Translations under genes and position numbers: made by a program
Assembly (NCBI GenBank): GCA_014773175.1
Contig: VXCM01000446.1
Coordinates: forward strand, 1 to 64,000
Direction: 5' to 3'
Origin: Lucifuga dentata
Lineage: Eukaryota; Chordata; Actinopteri; Ophidiiformes; Bythitidae
Length of the DNA: 64,000 nucleotides
Notes under the pieces: generated by a model
Seen by the model: only the letters and a program-made list of their open reading frames with translations
What the model was told of the DNA's origin: nothing
Databases searched by the model: none
Part shown: one piece after another, positions 1 to 11,300 of the stretch
How positions within the stretch are numbered: the stretch's first letter is position 1
Layout of the letters: the number at the start of each line of letters is the position of its first letter

Positions 1-748
1 ACTGTTGTAATTCCAGTAAGGATTTACGATCATACATTAGATTGCCTTCAACTCGTTGCAAGTTATGAGCCTAATATGTTCAATTTTCATACATGTTACT
101 GACAATCATTTCCCAAAGGATAAAACTGTATTTCAGCTTTCCTGATATTTTGCAAAATCTCTTAATCTTTCATTTAAGTGATATACCCACCTTAAAAGTT
201 AAGTTGTAGAAAATTCAGTCNTTTTTTTTTTTTTTTTTTTAATGAATTTTTTTTTTTAAATCCAGTTGACTTGACTAAGTTTTCTACAACTTATCTACCG
301 CCTGGATGACTGAGAATCTTCATCAAAACCCACCTTAAAAATTGATGTTTCTCCTGCTAATAGTTACGCAGCCTTATTAAGTCATGGTCTTTTAAATTTT
401 TCGATAAACGCAGGTCTTCTGTATTCCCCGGTGGAGACTTACATTCACTCCATGCTCTTTATTGCACTAAACGCTAAAATTACAAAACTTCGAAAAAAAA
501 CCAAAACTGAATACACGTCTTGATCGTGATGATGGATGATCCCAAGAACATTTCAAGTATCAAGAAGTTAATTTTAATAGTGTACCAGAATGAACTGAAA
601 CCAATGGCGGTCTGGAAGGTCAGAAATTTTTTTTTTTAATGCACCGTTCCAGTAGTATGCTTTGGGAAATGATTATCAGTAACCTTACATGTATGAAAAA
701 TAAATATATTAGGCTCAAACATGCAAAATGGCCGGTATGGTCCTTTAA
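1..748 (+). repeat. TTAA-family MITE, copy A, interrupted
   Basis: Most of a copy of the dispersed TTAA element described in Part 2. The left inverted-repeat end is degraded: the recognisable part begins near position 60 with the sequence around 'gagcctaatatgttcaa'. The right end is intact and finishes in GGTATGGTCC followed by TTAA at 745-748. A separate insertion at 198-328 splits it. It lies upstream of itsn2 and contains no credible gene. Confidence 0.75.
198..328. repeat. Short insertion with 12-bp target duplication
   Basis: This 131-bp segment sits inside MITE copy A and is flanked on both sides by CCCACCTTAAAA (186-197 and 329-340), as expected of a target-site duplication. It carries long T runs, a one-N gap at 221, and short inverted arms (aagttgtagaaaa / ttttctacaactt). 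The long duplication and homopolymer runs fit a retrotransposed fragment, but I cannot name the family. Confidence 0.6.
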
Positions 749-820
749 GTGGAGAGTTTTGAGCTGATCTCACACACATTCTAGTGGCACTGCACCTCTT
801 CCTCAAGCCTCGTCTGCTGT

Positions 821-822
821 GT

Positions 823-861
<39 letters not shown>

Positions 862-862
862 T
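821..862. repeat. Compound CT/CA microsatellite
   Basis: An uninterrupted CT run passes directly into a CA run. Small Arg/Glu and Cys/Val reading frames across it are artefacts of the dinucleotide repeat. Confidence 0.9.
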
Positions 863-1128
863 AACACACACACTACATCCACCTCTCACTTGGTGTGTGG
901 ATCTTTTTTCTCTCTTATATTAGGGTCCATCTCTTAAAATGCGGCACTCTAAAGCAGAAAAATACTGATTTTAACATGTCAACTTTGCTTTAACTCCAGA
1001 GGAAGCAGGATAAAGAGTGACTCTTAAATATGAAGCAGCTCATTAACACGCCAATCTTCAATTTTTACCTGTAACACCCTTTATAACAACATGGAATAGG
1101 TGCTTATTTAACTTTAAGCCATGTCATT

Positions 1129-1159
<31 letters not shown>

Positions 1160-1905
1160 TGAATTGGTTTGTGTTACATCAGGTATTATGGCCAAATTTA
1201 CTGAGTGACGCTGCCCCTTGTGTTGTCTGTACATTTTTGGTTTTTAATTGTCAAATGTGGATTTATGTTGTTGTTTCTTATTATTATTTCCGTGTGTGTG
1301 TGTGATCATGCACACACGCAGCAGCCTTCACATTCAAATGTGTGCACAGGCCATACACTTGTGAGCGGTTCATTGCTCTTAAAGTAATTGGCAGTGTCGA
1401 TATAGTGTGAAATGATTAATACACAATAACAACAGTCACACACCAGTTCCCCCCAGGAATTCGCCAGTAGAAAGCATAGTGATGAAGCAATAGTGTAATA
1501 AGAACGGAAGGAGAGGAAAGGAGGAAGGGAACTGGGTAGGAGTTGTTTAAGGAAGGATACGTGTTAAAACGAGGGATGAATAAGAAATAGATGAGCTGAA
1601 ATGGAAAAGATGGAGTGGAGTGTGAAGTGGGGGGAAAGATTGTGAAGGGATGAGAGGAGATTGCTTGGACCTGAGCGGAATCACGCTTTAGGAGAAACTC
1701 TTTCTCGTTTGTTAGGCTGGAATTAGATGGATAAAACAAAAGGAAATAAAGAGGTATTCCAGAGCAAAGCCACTAATAGAATCCGGACAAGAGAGAGATG
1801 TTAGAATCATACACAGAGGAGCTGAAGGAACAAGAAACTGAGTTTAGAGTTGGAAAAGGAGAAAGTAATTGTATATTTGCATTTAGAGTTTTATGCTTTG
1901 GGTGT

Positions 1906-2491
1906 TTAAAGAACCATACCACCAATTTTGCATGTTTGAGCCTAAGATATTCAATTATCATATATGTAATGTTACTGACAACCATTTCTCAAAGGATAAA
2001 ACCATATTTCAGCTTTCCTGATATTTTGCAAAATCTCAGTCTTTCAAAATCAAATATTCAAGTGATACATCCACCTTAAAAATTGATGTTTTTCCTGCTA
2101 ATAGTTACACAGCCTTGTGAAGTCATGGTCGTTAAAATTTTTCGATAAACACAGGTCTTCTTTTGGGACTATATTACCTGTTGAAGAAATGCATTCACTC
2201 CATGCTTTTTATTGTGCTTAAATGCTAAAAGTACAAAACTTTGAAAAAACCTGAATATACATCTTGTTGGCGATGACGGATTATATCCCAAGAACATTTC
2301 AAGTATCAACAAGTTGATTTTAATAGCGTACCAGAATGAACTGAAACCAATGGCGGTCTGGAAGGTAGGAAAAACATTTTTAATTCACTGTTCCAGTAGT
2401 ATGCTTTGGGGAATTATTGTCAGTAACGTTACTGGAGGAAAATTGAATATATTAGGCTCAAACATGCAAAATGAGTGGTATAGTCCTTTAA
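1906..2491 (+). repeat. TTAA-family MITE, copy B
   Basis: A full-length 586-bp element including both TTAA copies (1906-1909 and 2488-2491). The ends are near-perfect inverted repeats, and the interior carries the family segment around 'ggagaaatgcattcactc' and 'ccaatggcggtctggaag'. No protein-coding potential. Confidence 0.85.
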
Positions 2492-3535
2492 ATAACCTGA
2501 AAAATAATTCAACGAAACAAAGAGGGAAAAAATAAGAAACATGGAATCACCAGTTGCAGAGAAATATGAAAGTGCACACACACACAATTATATTCCAATT
2601 TAACACCATTTCATGCACAGTCTCCTCTTCCTCTCCTCTTCCTCTGCCAGAGAGGACAGGACAGAATTCCGTGGTGTGGGTCAGGCTCCTCTCTGCAGGA
2701 GGAACCGCACAAATCCCATCACATGCAAATGAGAACACGTATGCAGCATGTAAAATGTCAGCAAGAACGAGGAATAACATGAATATGGAGACAGTGATTA
2801 GAGGGAGCTGCTGTGAGCACACACACACACATGCATACAGAGTTAAAAAAGTGTCTGGTGGTGTGATTTAAGCAGGGTTGTGTGAGTTTCCACCGTGGAT
2901 GCAGATTACGCTTCATGCATTCTGATAGGTCATAAATCTTGATTTTGTGTCCTGCGAGCGCATGCAGGGAATATTGATCTTTGCAAGTTTCAGGAGTATT
3001 TATATTCTTCTTGGAGAATAATCCGCATCCTGATTCTGGATAAGTGGATTGTATTTACACTTAAAGCCAAAAAACAAACCTAAACAGCGGAGGAATAAAA
3101 ATAATCAAGATCATTATATATTTTAAATGATAAATGCAGCCTCCTCTCTGGACCGCCATTGTTTCCTCCTCTGTGCACCCTTCAGTCTTTCTCCTTTTTC
3201 TCCCTGTGTCTATACCCGATCTTCCTCTTTTCTCCTCATCCTTCCCTCCCTCTCTCTCTCTTTTATCTCCCTCCTCTTTCCTTACTTCTCCTCCCTCCCT
3301 CGCTCTATTATTCCTCACACCATTAGCCGTTCAGCCTGCCCTCCTTGCATTGTTAACAAGGAGATGTGATTTTTTTCCCCCCTTTCCCTCTCTCTCTCTC
3401 TCTCTTGTGCACTTATATCCTTTCTATTATCTCTCCGTCTTCCTTATTCATGCAGGTATTTTTGCCTTCCTCACTCTGTCTCGCTGCTCTGACACACAAT
3501 CACCCTCACATCTCTGTCTCTCTCCCTCTCTGCAG

Positions 3536-3606
3536 ATGCCTGAGAGCTAGCCAGCTGAGAAGAGGACTTTCCTCTCCACAAGTCTCTCCACCTGCAGCCA
3601 TGAGTG
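3536..3606 (+). CDS. itsn2: itsn2 start exon (5' UTR plus first codons)
   Basis: A strong polypyrimidine acceptor (ctctctgcag) precedes the exon at 3536, and the donor is G|GTAAGA after 3606. The start chosen is the ATG at 3600, giving Met-Ser-Gly in phase with the EH1 exon at 10,813. An upstream ATG at 3536 opens a four-codon uORF ending in TAG, which could dampen translation. The intron that follows is over 7 kb and filled with MITEs. Confidence 0.75.
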
Positions 3607-6600
3607 GTAAGAGCATCGCATTGTGTTTGCGTTGCGTGTGGATCGGAGTGAGAAAGAAAGCAAAGGCATGAAAGGGGACAAAATTAACCTATGTTATGCC
3701 TTTTTTGTCAAACTTTCCCTCTCTCCATCTTAATTTGCCTCTCATCTTTCCATCCAGACTGGTTCATGTGTTTGTTTTCATCTGTATTGAGGTTTTTGTA
3801 CGTTCTATCTGCCATACGTGTGTTATAGTATTTCCTATCCATAAGCTGTTTGGGCAGTGGAGGTGAGACTGATTGAGATGTGTTAAAGGACCATACCGGT
3901 GATTTTGCATGTTTAAGCCCAGTAGATACTCCTCATATACATATTATATGACTGAAAAAACATTTCCAAAACATAAAACCGTATTATACTTTTCCTGTTA
4001 TTTTACCATATTACTTAATCTTTCAATCTTTCTCTGTTCAAGTGATACATCCACCTTAAACTTAAATGTTTCGCCTGCTAACACACATATATGTCTGGAT
4101 GTAGAAGGGACAGCCATTCTTAATTTCTTGTTAAAAGACATATTCTCCTAGGACTATATTCCCTGGCAGAGACATAGGAAGGAAAAACAATTCTAATATT
4201 TACTGCTCTAGTAGTATGCTTTGACAAATGGCTGTAAGTAACATAATGTGTATGCAGGTTGTATTATTGGACTCAAAGTTTACATTTACATAACGATGTG
4301 ACCTGATTCCAATCTCTTGCTCACGTGTGACACGTATCAGATATGTTTCCTGAAGATGTAAATGGTAAAAAGCCACATGGAATCAGATATTCTCAGATCT
4401 GTTTTTTGGCCAAGTGCAAGATATGTATCGGATATCCACCAATGTGACTGCTGTCTAAATACACAAATTGGAATTTCCTTCCCATTCTAACTCCGACGTA
4501 ACATTCTACCTTGTCTGCATATGGATGATGTAAGCAATCAATGCAATGACCGCTCTCTGTAAACAGAAATGGAGGACATACTGTATATATCAGACATACT
4601 GATGTGTGTTTATGTCAAATAGAGGTGTTAGTGTGTGATAACAGGCTCCCTTTACAGCACCAAAAGTCCCGCTTCTCCTCCGTGATTAACTGATGAAAAT
4701 ACAGTATTCTGATGGGAGAGACAAATGCTCAAACAACATATCAGATGTTTTTCTCTGCATTTGAAAGTTTCTAACCCGCTGATCATATTTTAAATAGTTC
4801 TCTCATCTTTGTCCATTGAAGCATTTTATTTACATCCGTCTCAGAAATGTGCGCATGCGTAGCTGCATCCGGGCTGCTACAGGTAAAAGCCATGTAAATA
4901 CAGGTATCGGATATGAGCCACTTAAAAAAGAAAACATAAATACACTGAACTAAAAAATGGAAATAGGTGAAAGATAGGACTTCAGCATCAAGACCTGCAG
5001 TGTAAATCCAGCCAAACATGCAAAGTTGATGGTATGGTCCTTTAATGGCATATTGATCTGACTCAACCCAAGCCTTGGATCTGATTTGGTCATTTTTCAA
5101 GGCATTATAACCATTTGGAGGTTGCTAATTACATAATAATGAAAAAAAAACTGTTTTGCAACTTATTTTGGTAAGATTATTTGTTTTGTTTTAATCATAA
5201 TGAAATTAACGTCTCTGTTGCTGCTGTGCTCAGTCTTGGAGGTGATGCATGTCTTTTGACTTTGCTGTGGACATAGCATGTGTCCACAGCAAAGTCAAAG
5301 TCAAAGTGTCTTTGTGTGTCTGTGTGCACAGCTACACACACGCTATAGTCTTACAAATTGCCAAACCCACCAACTACACCCTTCTCTTTATTCTCAGCCA
5401 GTGGATAGGTGGTTGAAGAACACAATTCAGAAACACAACATGAGCATGTGATGAGTTCCTCCATTAAAAACAGAAGATTCAGGACTTTTGCAGAATTCTG
5501 CTCCCATTAACTTCATCATAATCTGCAACGAACGAACAGAAAAGTAATTTTTCCTGTGAATTTCCAAAACTGATTCTCATATTGCAGCAGTCGTGTACAG
5601 GAGATGTATTTTTCTGTGTGTGGAGTGAAATGCTGCAACGTGCAGAGACTGTTGATCCACTGTGGATATCTGAACCATCAGCTTGTCCTCCTCAGGTGAA
5701 GCGTTTGATATGTAAATAGATATGGAAGCAATGATGTGTTTTTTCCCAGAAGACTTGTGCTGGGTGTCTGGTGGTTTGACTAAAGTGTCTCCTTTGGGCT
5801 GTGCAGCACCTAGACAACAGCACACACACCATGACAAAGGAAACTACGAGCGAGGCCTCTTCATGTTGGAGCTGCTGGTTGGACGCTTGCTGCTAGTTTT
5901 TTTTGTTCTGTGGTGAAACTGTGTTATGTCGTCTCAATATTGGCTGAAGGAGTTTTTGCTAATAGTTTATGTTGTAGGTTTCTGAGTGGAAATCTTGCAT
6001 TCACTCCAAGTATTAGAGCTATCTGAGAGTTTGTATCATGACTGATACATGCCACACATGAGGATGTCATTTAAAGGAGCATACTGGTGATTTTGCATGT
6101 TTGAGCCCAATATGTAGGGCTGGATGACATGAAAAAATTTTTATCACGATATATTTTTTTTTTTATATTGATATTGTTATATATCACAGTATAAATCATG
6201 GCAGACATTCTGCTGCATTTCAAGTCACTTGAACTTAAAGGACCATACTGGCAATCGTGCATGTTTGAGCCTAATATATTCAATTTTCATACATGTTAAG
6301 TTACTGGCAACCATTTCCCAAAGGATAAAACTGTATTTCAGCTTTCCTGATTTTTTGCAAAATCTCTTAATCTTTCAAAATCAAATATTCAAGTGATACA
6401 CCCACCTTAAAAATCCATGTTTCTCCTGGTAATAGTTACACAGCTTTATGAAGTCATGGTTGTTTACCTTATTTGATAAACGCAGGTCTTCTTTTGGGAC
6501 TATATTCCCTGGTGGAGACATATTCACTCTGCGGTTTTTATTGAGCTTAAACACTAAAATAACATAATTTCTAGAAAAAAAAAAAACCCTGAATACATGT

Positions 6601-8118
6601 CTTGTTCGCGATGATGAATTATCTATCCCAAGAACATTTTCAAGTATCAACAAGTTGATTTTAATTGTGTACCAGAATGAACTGAAACCAGTGGCGGTGT
6701 GGAAGGTAGGAAAAAATTTTAAATTCACCATTCCAGTAGTATCCTTTGGGAAATGATTGTCAGTAACGTTACGTGTATGAAAATTGAATATATTAGGCTC
6801 AAACATGCTGGCTGGTATAATCCTTTAAGATTTATTTTAACATTTTCTTCATGCATGTTCTGAACATAAAAAATAACCAACAGTTTTATGAACTGAAAAT
6901 CTACAAATTGCAGTCACCCTTAATAAATAAATCCAAGCTTCAGGCTGAAGCCAAAGCTTCATCAGAACTGGTTTTTGTCTAATATTACAGTAAACATATC
7001 CACTCTGTTTTGTGTTAGACTTTAAATAACCAAAATGATGCCACATCACTGACATTTTTTTTTTTTTTTTACCTTGCCTACAATAAATTAAAATATGATT
7101 TTATATTTTGGAAATCGGTTGTCAGTAATGTCACATGTATGCAGGTTGTATATATTGGGCTCAAACATCCACAATCACTGGTATGGTCCTTTAATTCTTA
7201 ATACACACCATGATGCCATGTTTTTTTCATTTATTTCATTACTGTGGTATCTTATGAGCATGATATATGAATAAAACACAATTTTGAAGAATGAATACGG
7301 AAACTTCTATAGCTTCTCTTCACTCTTTGTCTTTATATGCTACCAGTCCTGAAATTTGGCACCTTATTATCTGCTTTTACAGTTTCGAGCCCAAATGTCA
7401 AGTCTCAGTAGCCCCCTATGGTTTACGCCTTAGCCCTATAAGAAGCTTTAGAGTGGCCCAGTTTTTCACAGATTACACATGCTGAATCAACTGACAGGCT
7501 TGAGTCTGTGGCCATGCTTGCTACACATCCCAGTGGCACTGTGCTAAATACTGCTCCTCTTCCTCACTTACAGCAGCTTCTAAAAGAATTCTGTCAAAGC
7601 CAAAGAACCTGACATGTAAAGAATACTCATATCTCTGTGCGAGATTAATTACTTTCTCTTTCTTATGGCAGCATTTCGCTGATGATGCCAGAAATAGGGC
7701 AGGCAGTCAGCTCCCAGCAATGGCTGTGTCAGGGAAAACATACAGTAACACCTGGACAGGTGTTACTGTATGTTATATGACCACAGTAACAGTAACAGTA
7801 ATGACCACAGTAACACCTGGACAGGTGTTACTGTGGTCATTTAGGGTCAAACAGGTTTGTTTAGATGTTGAAACCAGGTAAGGCTAATTGGCCAGAACTT
7901 TCTCAGAGGTCAACAGCTAACCGTGCAGACTCTGCTTAGAAGAAGAAGAAGAAGAAGAAGACTCCCTTTAACTTAGTATTTGCTATTTAGTAATTATATA
8001 TTTATTATTTAGCTATGTATTTATATAGTATTTGCTCCAATGTCATTCTGTGATCAAATGGAAGTGGTACATGGAAGGGTGGGTGTGTGTGTGGGTGTGG
8101 GTGTGTATGTGTGTGTAT

Positions 8119-8161
<43 letters not shown>

Positions 8162-11100
8162 NTGTGTGTGTGTGTGTGTGTGGTCAGGCGTGGTGTTTGG
8201 GTTAGCATTATGGAGGAAGTTCCATCATGGGCAGGGTGGTATTTCCTGAACATGGAGAATAAATTACAGCCTGAATACCAGATCTGCAAAAAGGATTATA
8301 TTTTTAAAAGCTCAAAGAATTATATTTTTGCCCGGTAATACAACTATTTTATTCATTTTTTCCTCAACTTTGTCGCTTTATCTGAACTCTCTAAATATTT
8401 TACATTTAACATAATAAGGAAGAAGGAAGGTCTCTTCTCATAATTCTCAACATCATTACAACATTTTTACTTTTATTGATGTAAAGGTAAATTTGAGTCA
8501 TATGGCATCATGTGAGAGTTGTTAGAGTCACATGAGCGGAGATGCAGACTTGTAAAATCTCTACCCTGACAAGATCGGTGCCAGATACTGAATGATCTGG
8601 ATGACTGGGAACCTTCATAGCATGCTGTTTATAGCATCCGAGGAAAATAATCAGAATCTGTGTGGCATTATTAGCATGACAAGTATACTTACATTGGCAA
8701 ACCACTCATTTTATCAGGACAGCATCTGAGAGTTTCATAAATAAAAGCAATCACTTTGTTAATTATTAAGTTAATCATTTGTTAATTACTTACATGTATA
8801 ATAGCATAATAAAACAATTTAACTGAGGAAACTAACACATACACATTAAATCCCTGATCTTTGGTTTCATTTTGTTTTTCTGATTTGTGTTTTTTATGAT
8901 AGCCATAATATACCAGTCACAATCTCTAATTTGATCTTTTGACAGGTATTTTCTTTAGGCATAGAAGTTTTTATTTGCATTTTTTGAGCTTTTAGTTCAG
9001 TTTCTTTAGGCCTGTTATAAATGTATTTGTGTCTTCTTATATTTAATTGTATGTAATTTTTAGGGATTTATTTCAATAAATTATACATTTGGACATGAAG
9101 TTGTTTAAGGAGTAGATATTAACCAATGGTGTGTTTACTTGCCTTTCATATTCTTAACAAATTGACAGGGTTGTCTTCATCCTACACCAATGTAGTTGTG
9201 AAAAATCTGTGTAAACACTTTGTTTAAGGTCGACCAGTGCGTTGCTATGGTAACAGATGCTGGGGTCAGTGAGGCTCGTCTGTTCCCATCAAGCAAAGGA
9301 AAACTTTAATCCAGATCAACTTTTCCTCCTGTCTGAATATGGCGTTGTGCATCATTCTGCCTATTATCTGTCATCTCATTAAAGTAACGTTCATTTTCTG
9401 CCTTATAGAGAGATTGTGATTAATATCTGTGTGATAAAGTTATGGACAAGAAGGAAAAGGATTTGTGTGTTCAGTGATTGGATTGTTTAATTAAGTTACA
9501 TTTCATGGATACTCTTATGATTAATTGATGATCAACTTGAACTCAACTCATTATTCATCTACTATTAAAGATGTTTTATGAAAATGAACAAGAATTGAAT
9601 TTCGTACCCTGTGCACGGCATGTTTGACTTCATATTTGATGCATGGTCAACCTTGAATTTATCTTGACATATGCAAGACTGGAGGAGAGTGAAAAGGCTG
9701 AGTGGACATTTTTTCCATGTTAATCATTGTCAAAACTTGGTTAAGAGATATTTCATCTGAGGTGTGATGGCTCATTTGTGATGGAAATCGTGCAGAGTTT
9801 TTGGATGGTGGAGTAGAAAAAAGAGGCTGTATTGGATACTGCATTAGCAGTTGTGCTTTGGGGAGTGTGTGTGTGTGTATTTTCTATCTCGTAATGTACT
9901 GACATTTCACAATAAATAACTATTAATTTTATTTTCTGATATTTTTAAATCCTATTTTCAGTCCCAATTAAAGGACCATACCACACATTTTGCATGTTTG
10001 ACCCTAATATATTCAGTTTTCATACACATAACGTTACTGACAATCATTTCCCAAAGCATACTACTGGAACTGTGAATTAAAAATGTTTTTCCTACCTTCC
10101 AGACCGCCATTGGTTTCATTTCATTCTGGTACGCGATTAAAATCAACTTGTTGACACTTGAAACGTTCTTGGAATAGGTAATCCATCATCGTGAACAAGA
10201 TAGTCAGGTTTTTTCGAAGTTTTGTAATTTTAGTGTTTAAGCACAATAAAAAGCACAGAGTGAATATATGTCTCCACCGGGGAATATAGTCCCAAAAGAA
10301 GANTTTAAGCACAATAAAAAGCACAGAGTGAATATATGTCTCCACCGGGGAATATAGTCCCAAAAGAAGACCCCTGTTTATGGAAAAATTTTCACGACCT
10401 TGACTTCATAAGGCTACGTAACTATTAGCAGGCAAAACATGGATTTTTAAGGTGGGTGTATCGCTTGAATATTTGATTTTGAAAGATTAAGAGGTTTTGC
10501 AAAATATCAGGAAAGCTGAAATACAGTTTTATCCTTTGGGAAATGGTTGTCAGTAACATAACATGTATGAAAATTTAATATATTAGACTCAAACATGCAA
10601 AATGGGTGGTATGGTCCTTTAACTTTCCTAAAATGCTTTCTCTTTGGTACTTCATGCTGTGTCAGATATCAATGGTCCTTAAATTGCCTCTTAAATGATA
10701 TTTCAGGAATTACATCAAATTTAGAAATCAAGATACTCTAAAATACTGTTTCATTGTCATTTAAAGAGAGTAAAAATCTGGATTTCCTCTTGGTTTTCAT
10801 CTTCCTGTTCAGGTGCAGCCAGTGTGTGGGCCATCACTCCGGAGGAGAGGGGGAAGCACAACAAACAGTTTGAATCCCTTGTCCCCATCCTCGGCTATGT
10901 CTCAGGTAGGCCTTCATAACCTAACAGACAGACAAATTGTTTAGGATATTGTTAATGTTGATCCAGGTTTTGACCCTGATTACATTTATTATTGGTTTTA
11001 TCTGAAGCTCACTGCTTTTCTTGTTTTCAGGTGAACAAGCCAGGAAGTTCTTCCTCCAGTCTGGCCTGCCTGCTTCTGTCCTGGCTGAGATCTGGTAAGA

Positions 11101-11260
11101 AATAAGTAATGTGAGTCTTCATCCTAAATATTCTAAATACCAAAACAAGTAGGTCAGTAGGTCCGGCCTTTGTTTTGTTTTCTGGATTTAGTTTCTCTTC
11201 TCAACCCATTTTGAAATTCCTGTTGAGCTCTCACTTCCTGCACAGCTGGCCCCACCTAAT

Positions 11261-11300
<40 letters not shown>

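Larger units (their letters stand above)
749..3535. other. Non-coding upstream region of itsn2
   Basis: This holds the CT/CA microsatellite, MITE copy B (1906-2491), poly-T tracts and a long pyrimidine-rich stretch (about 3150-3535) leading to the splice acceptor before the itsn2 start exon. The short ORFs here lack splice context or family resemblance. The itsn2 promoter and first 5' UTR exon are probably left of the window or in this stretch; I could not locate them. Confidence 0.6.

Noticed and set aside
1416..1739. 107-aa reverse-strand ORF upstream of itsn2
   Set aside because: Low-complexity purine/pyrimidine-skewed sequence with no splice context or recognisable motif.
3134..3671. Overlapping + strand ORFs (101-138 aa) before and over the itsn2 start exon
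   Set aside because: They read a polypyrimidine tract (Ser/Leu/Pro repeats); the real start is the ATG at 3600.
4783..5100. 105-aa reverse-strand ORF
   Set aside because: It lies in the interrupted MITE copy C and includes its terminal repeat.
6381..6806. 141-aa reverse-strand ORF in MITE copy E
   Set aside because: Similar frames recur in other copies but with different stops and frameshifts; no transposase motif, so not a protein gene.
7921..7962. AGAAGA repeat as a possible coding or regulatory array
   Set aside because: A short GAA-type microsatellite without further structure.
8005..8289. Cys/Val and His/Thr ORFs over the TG repeat
   Set aside because: Translation of a dinucleotide microsatellite with an N gap.
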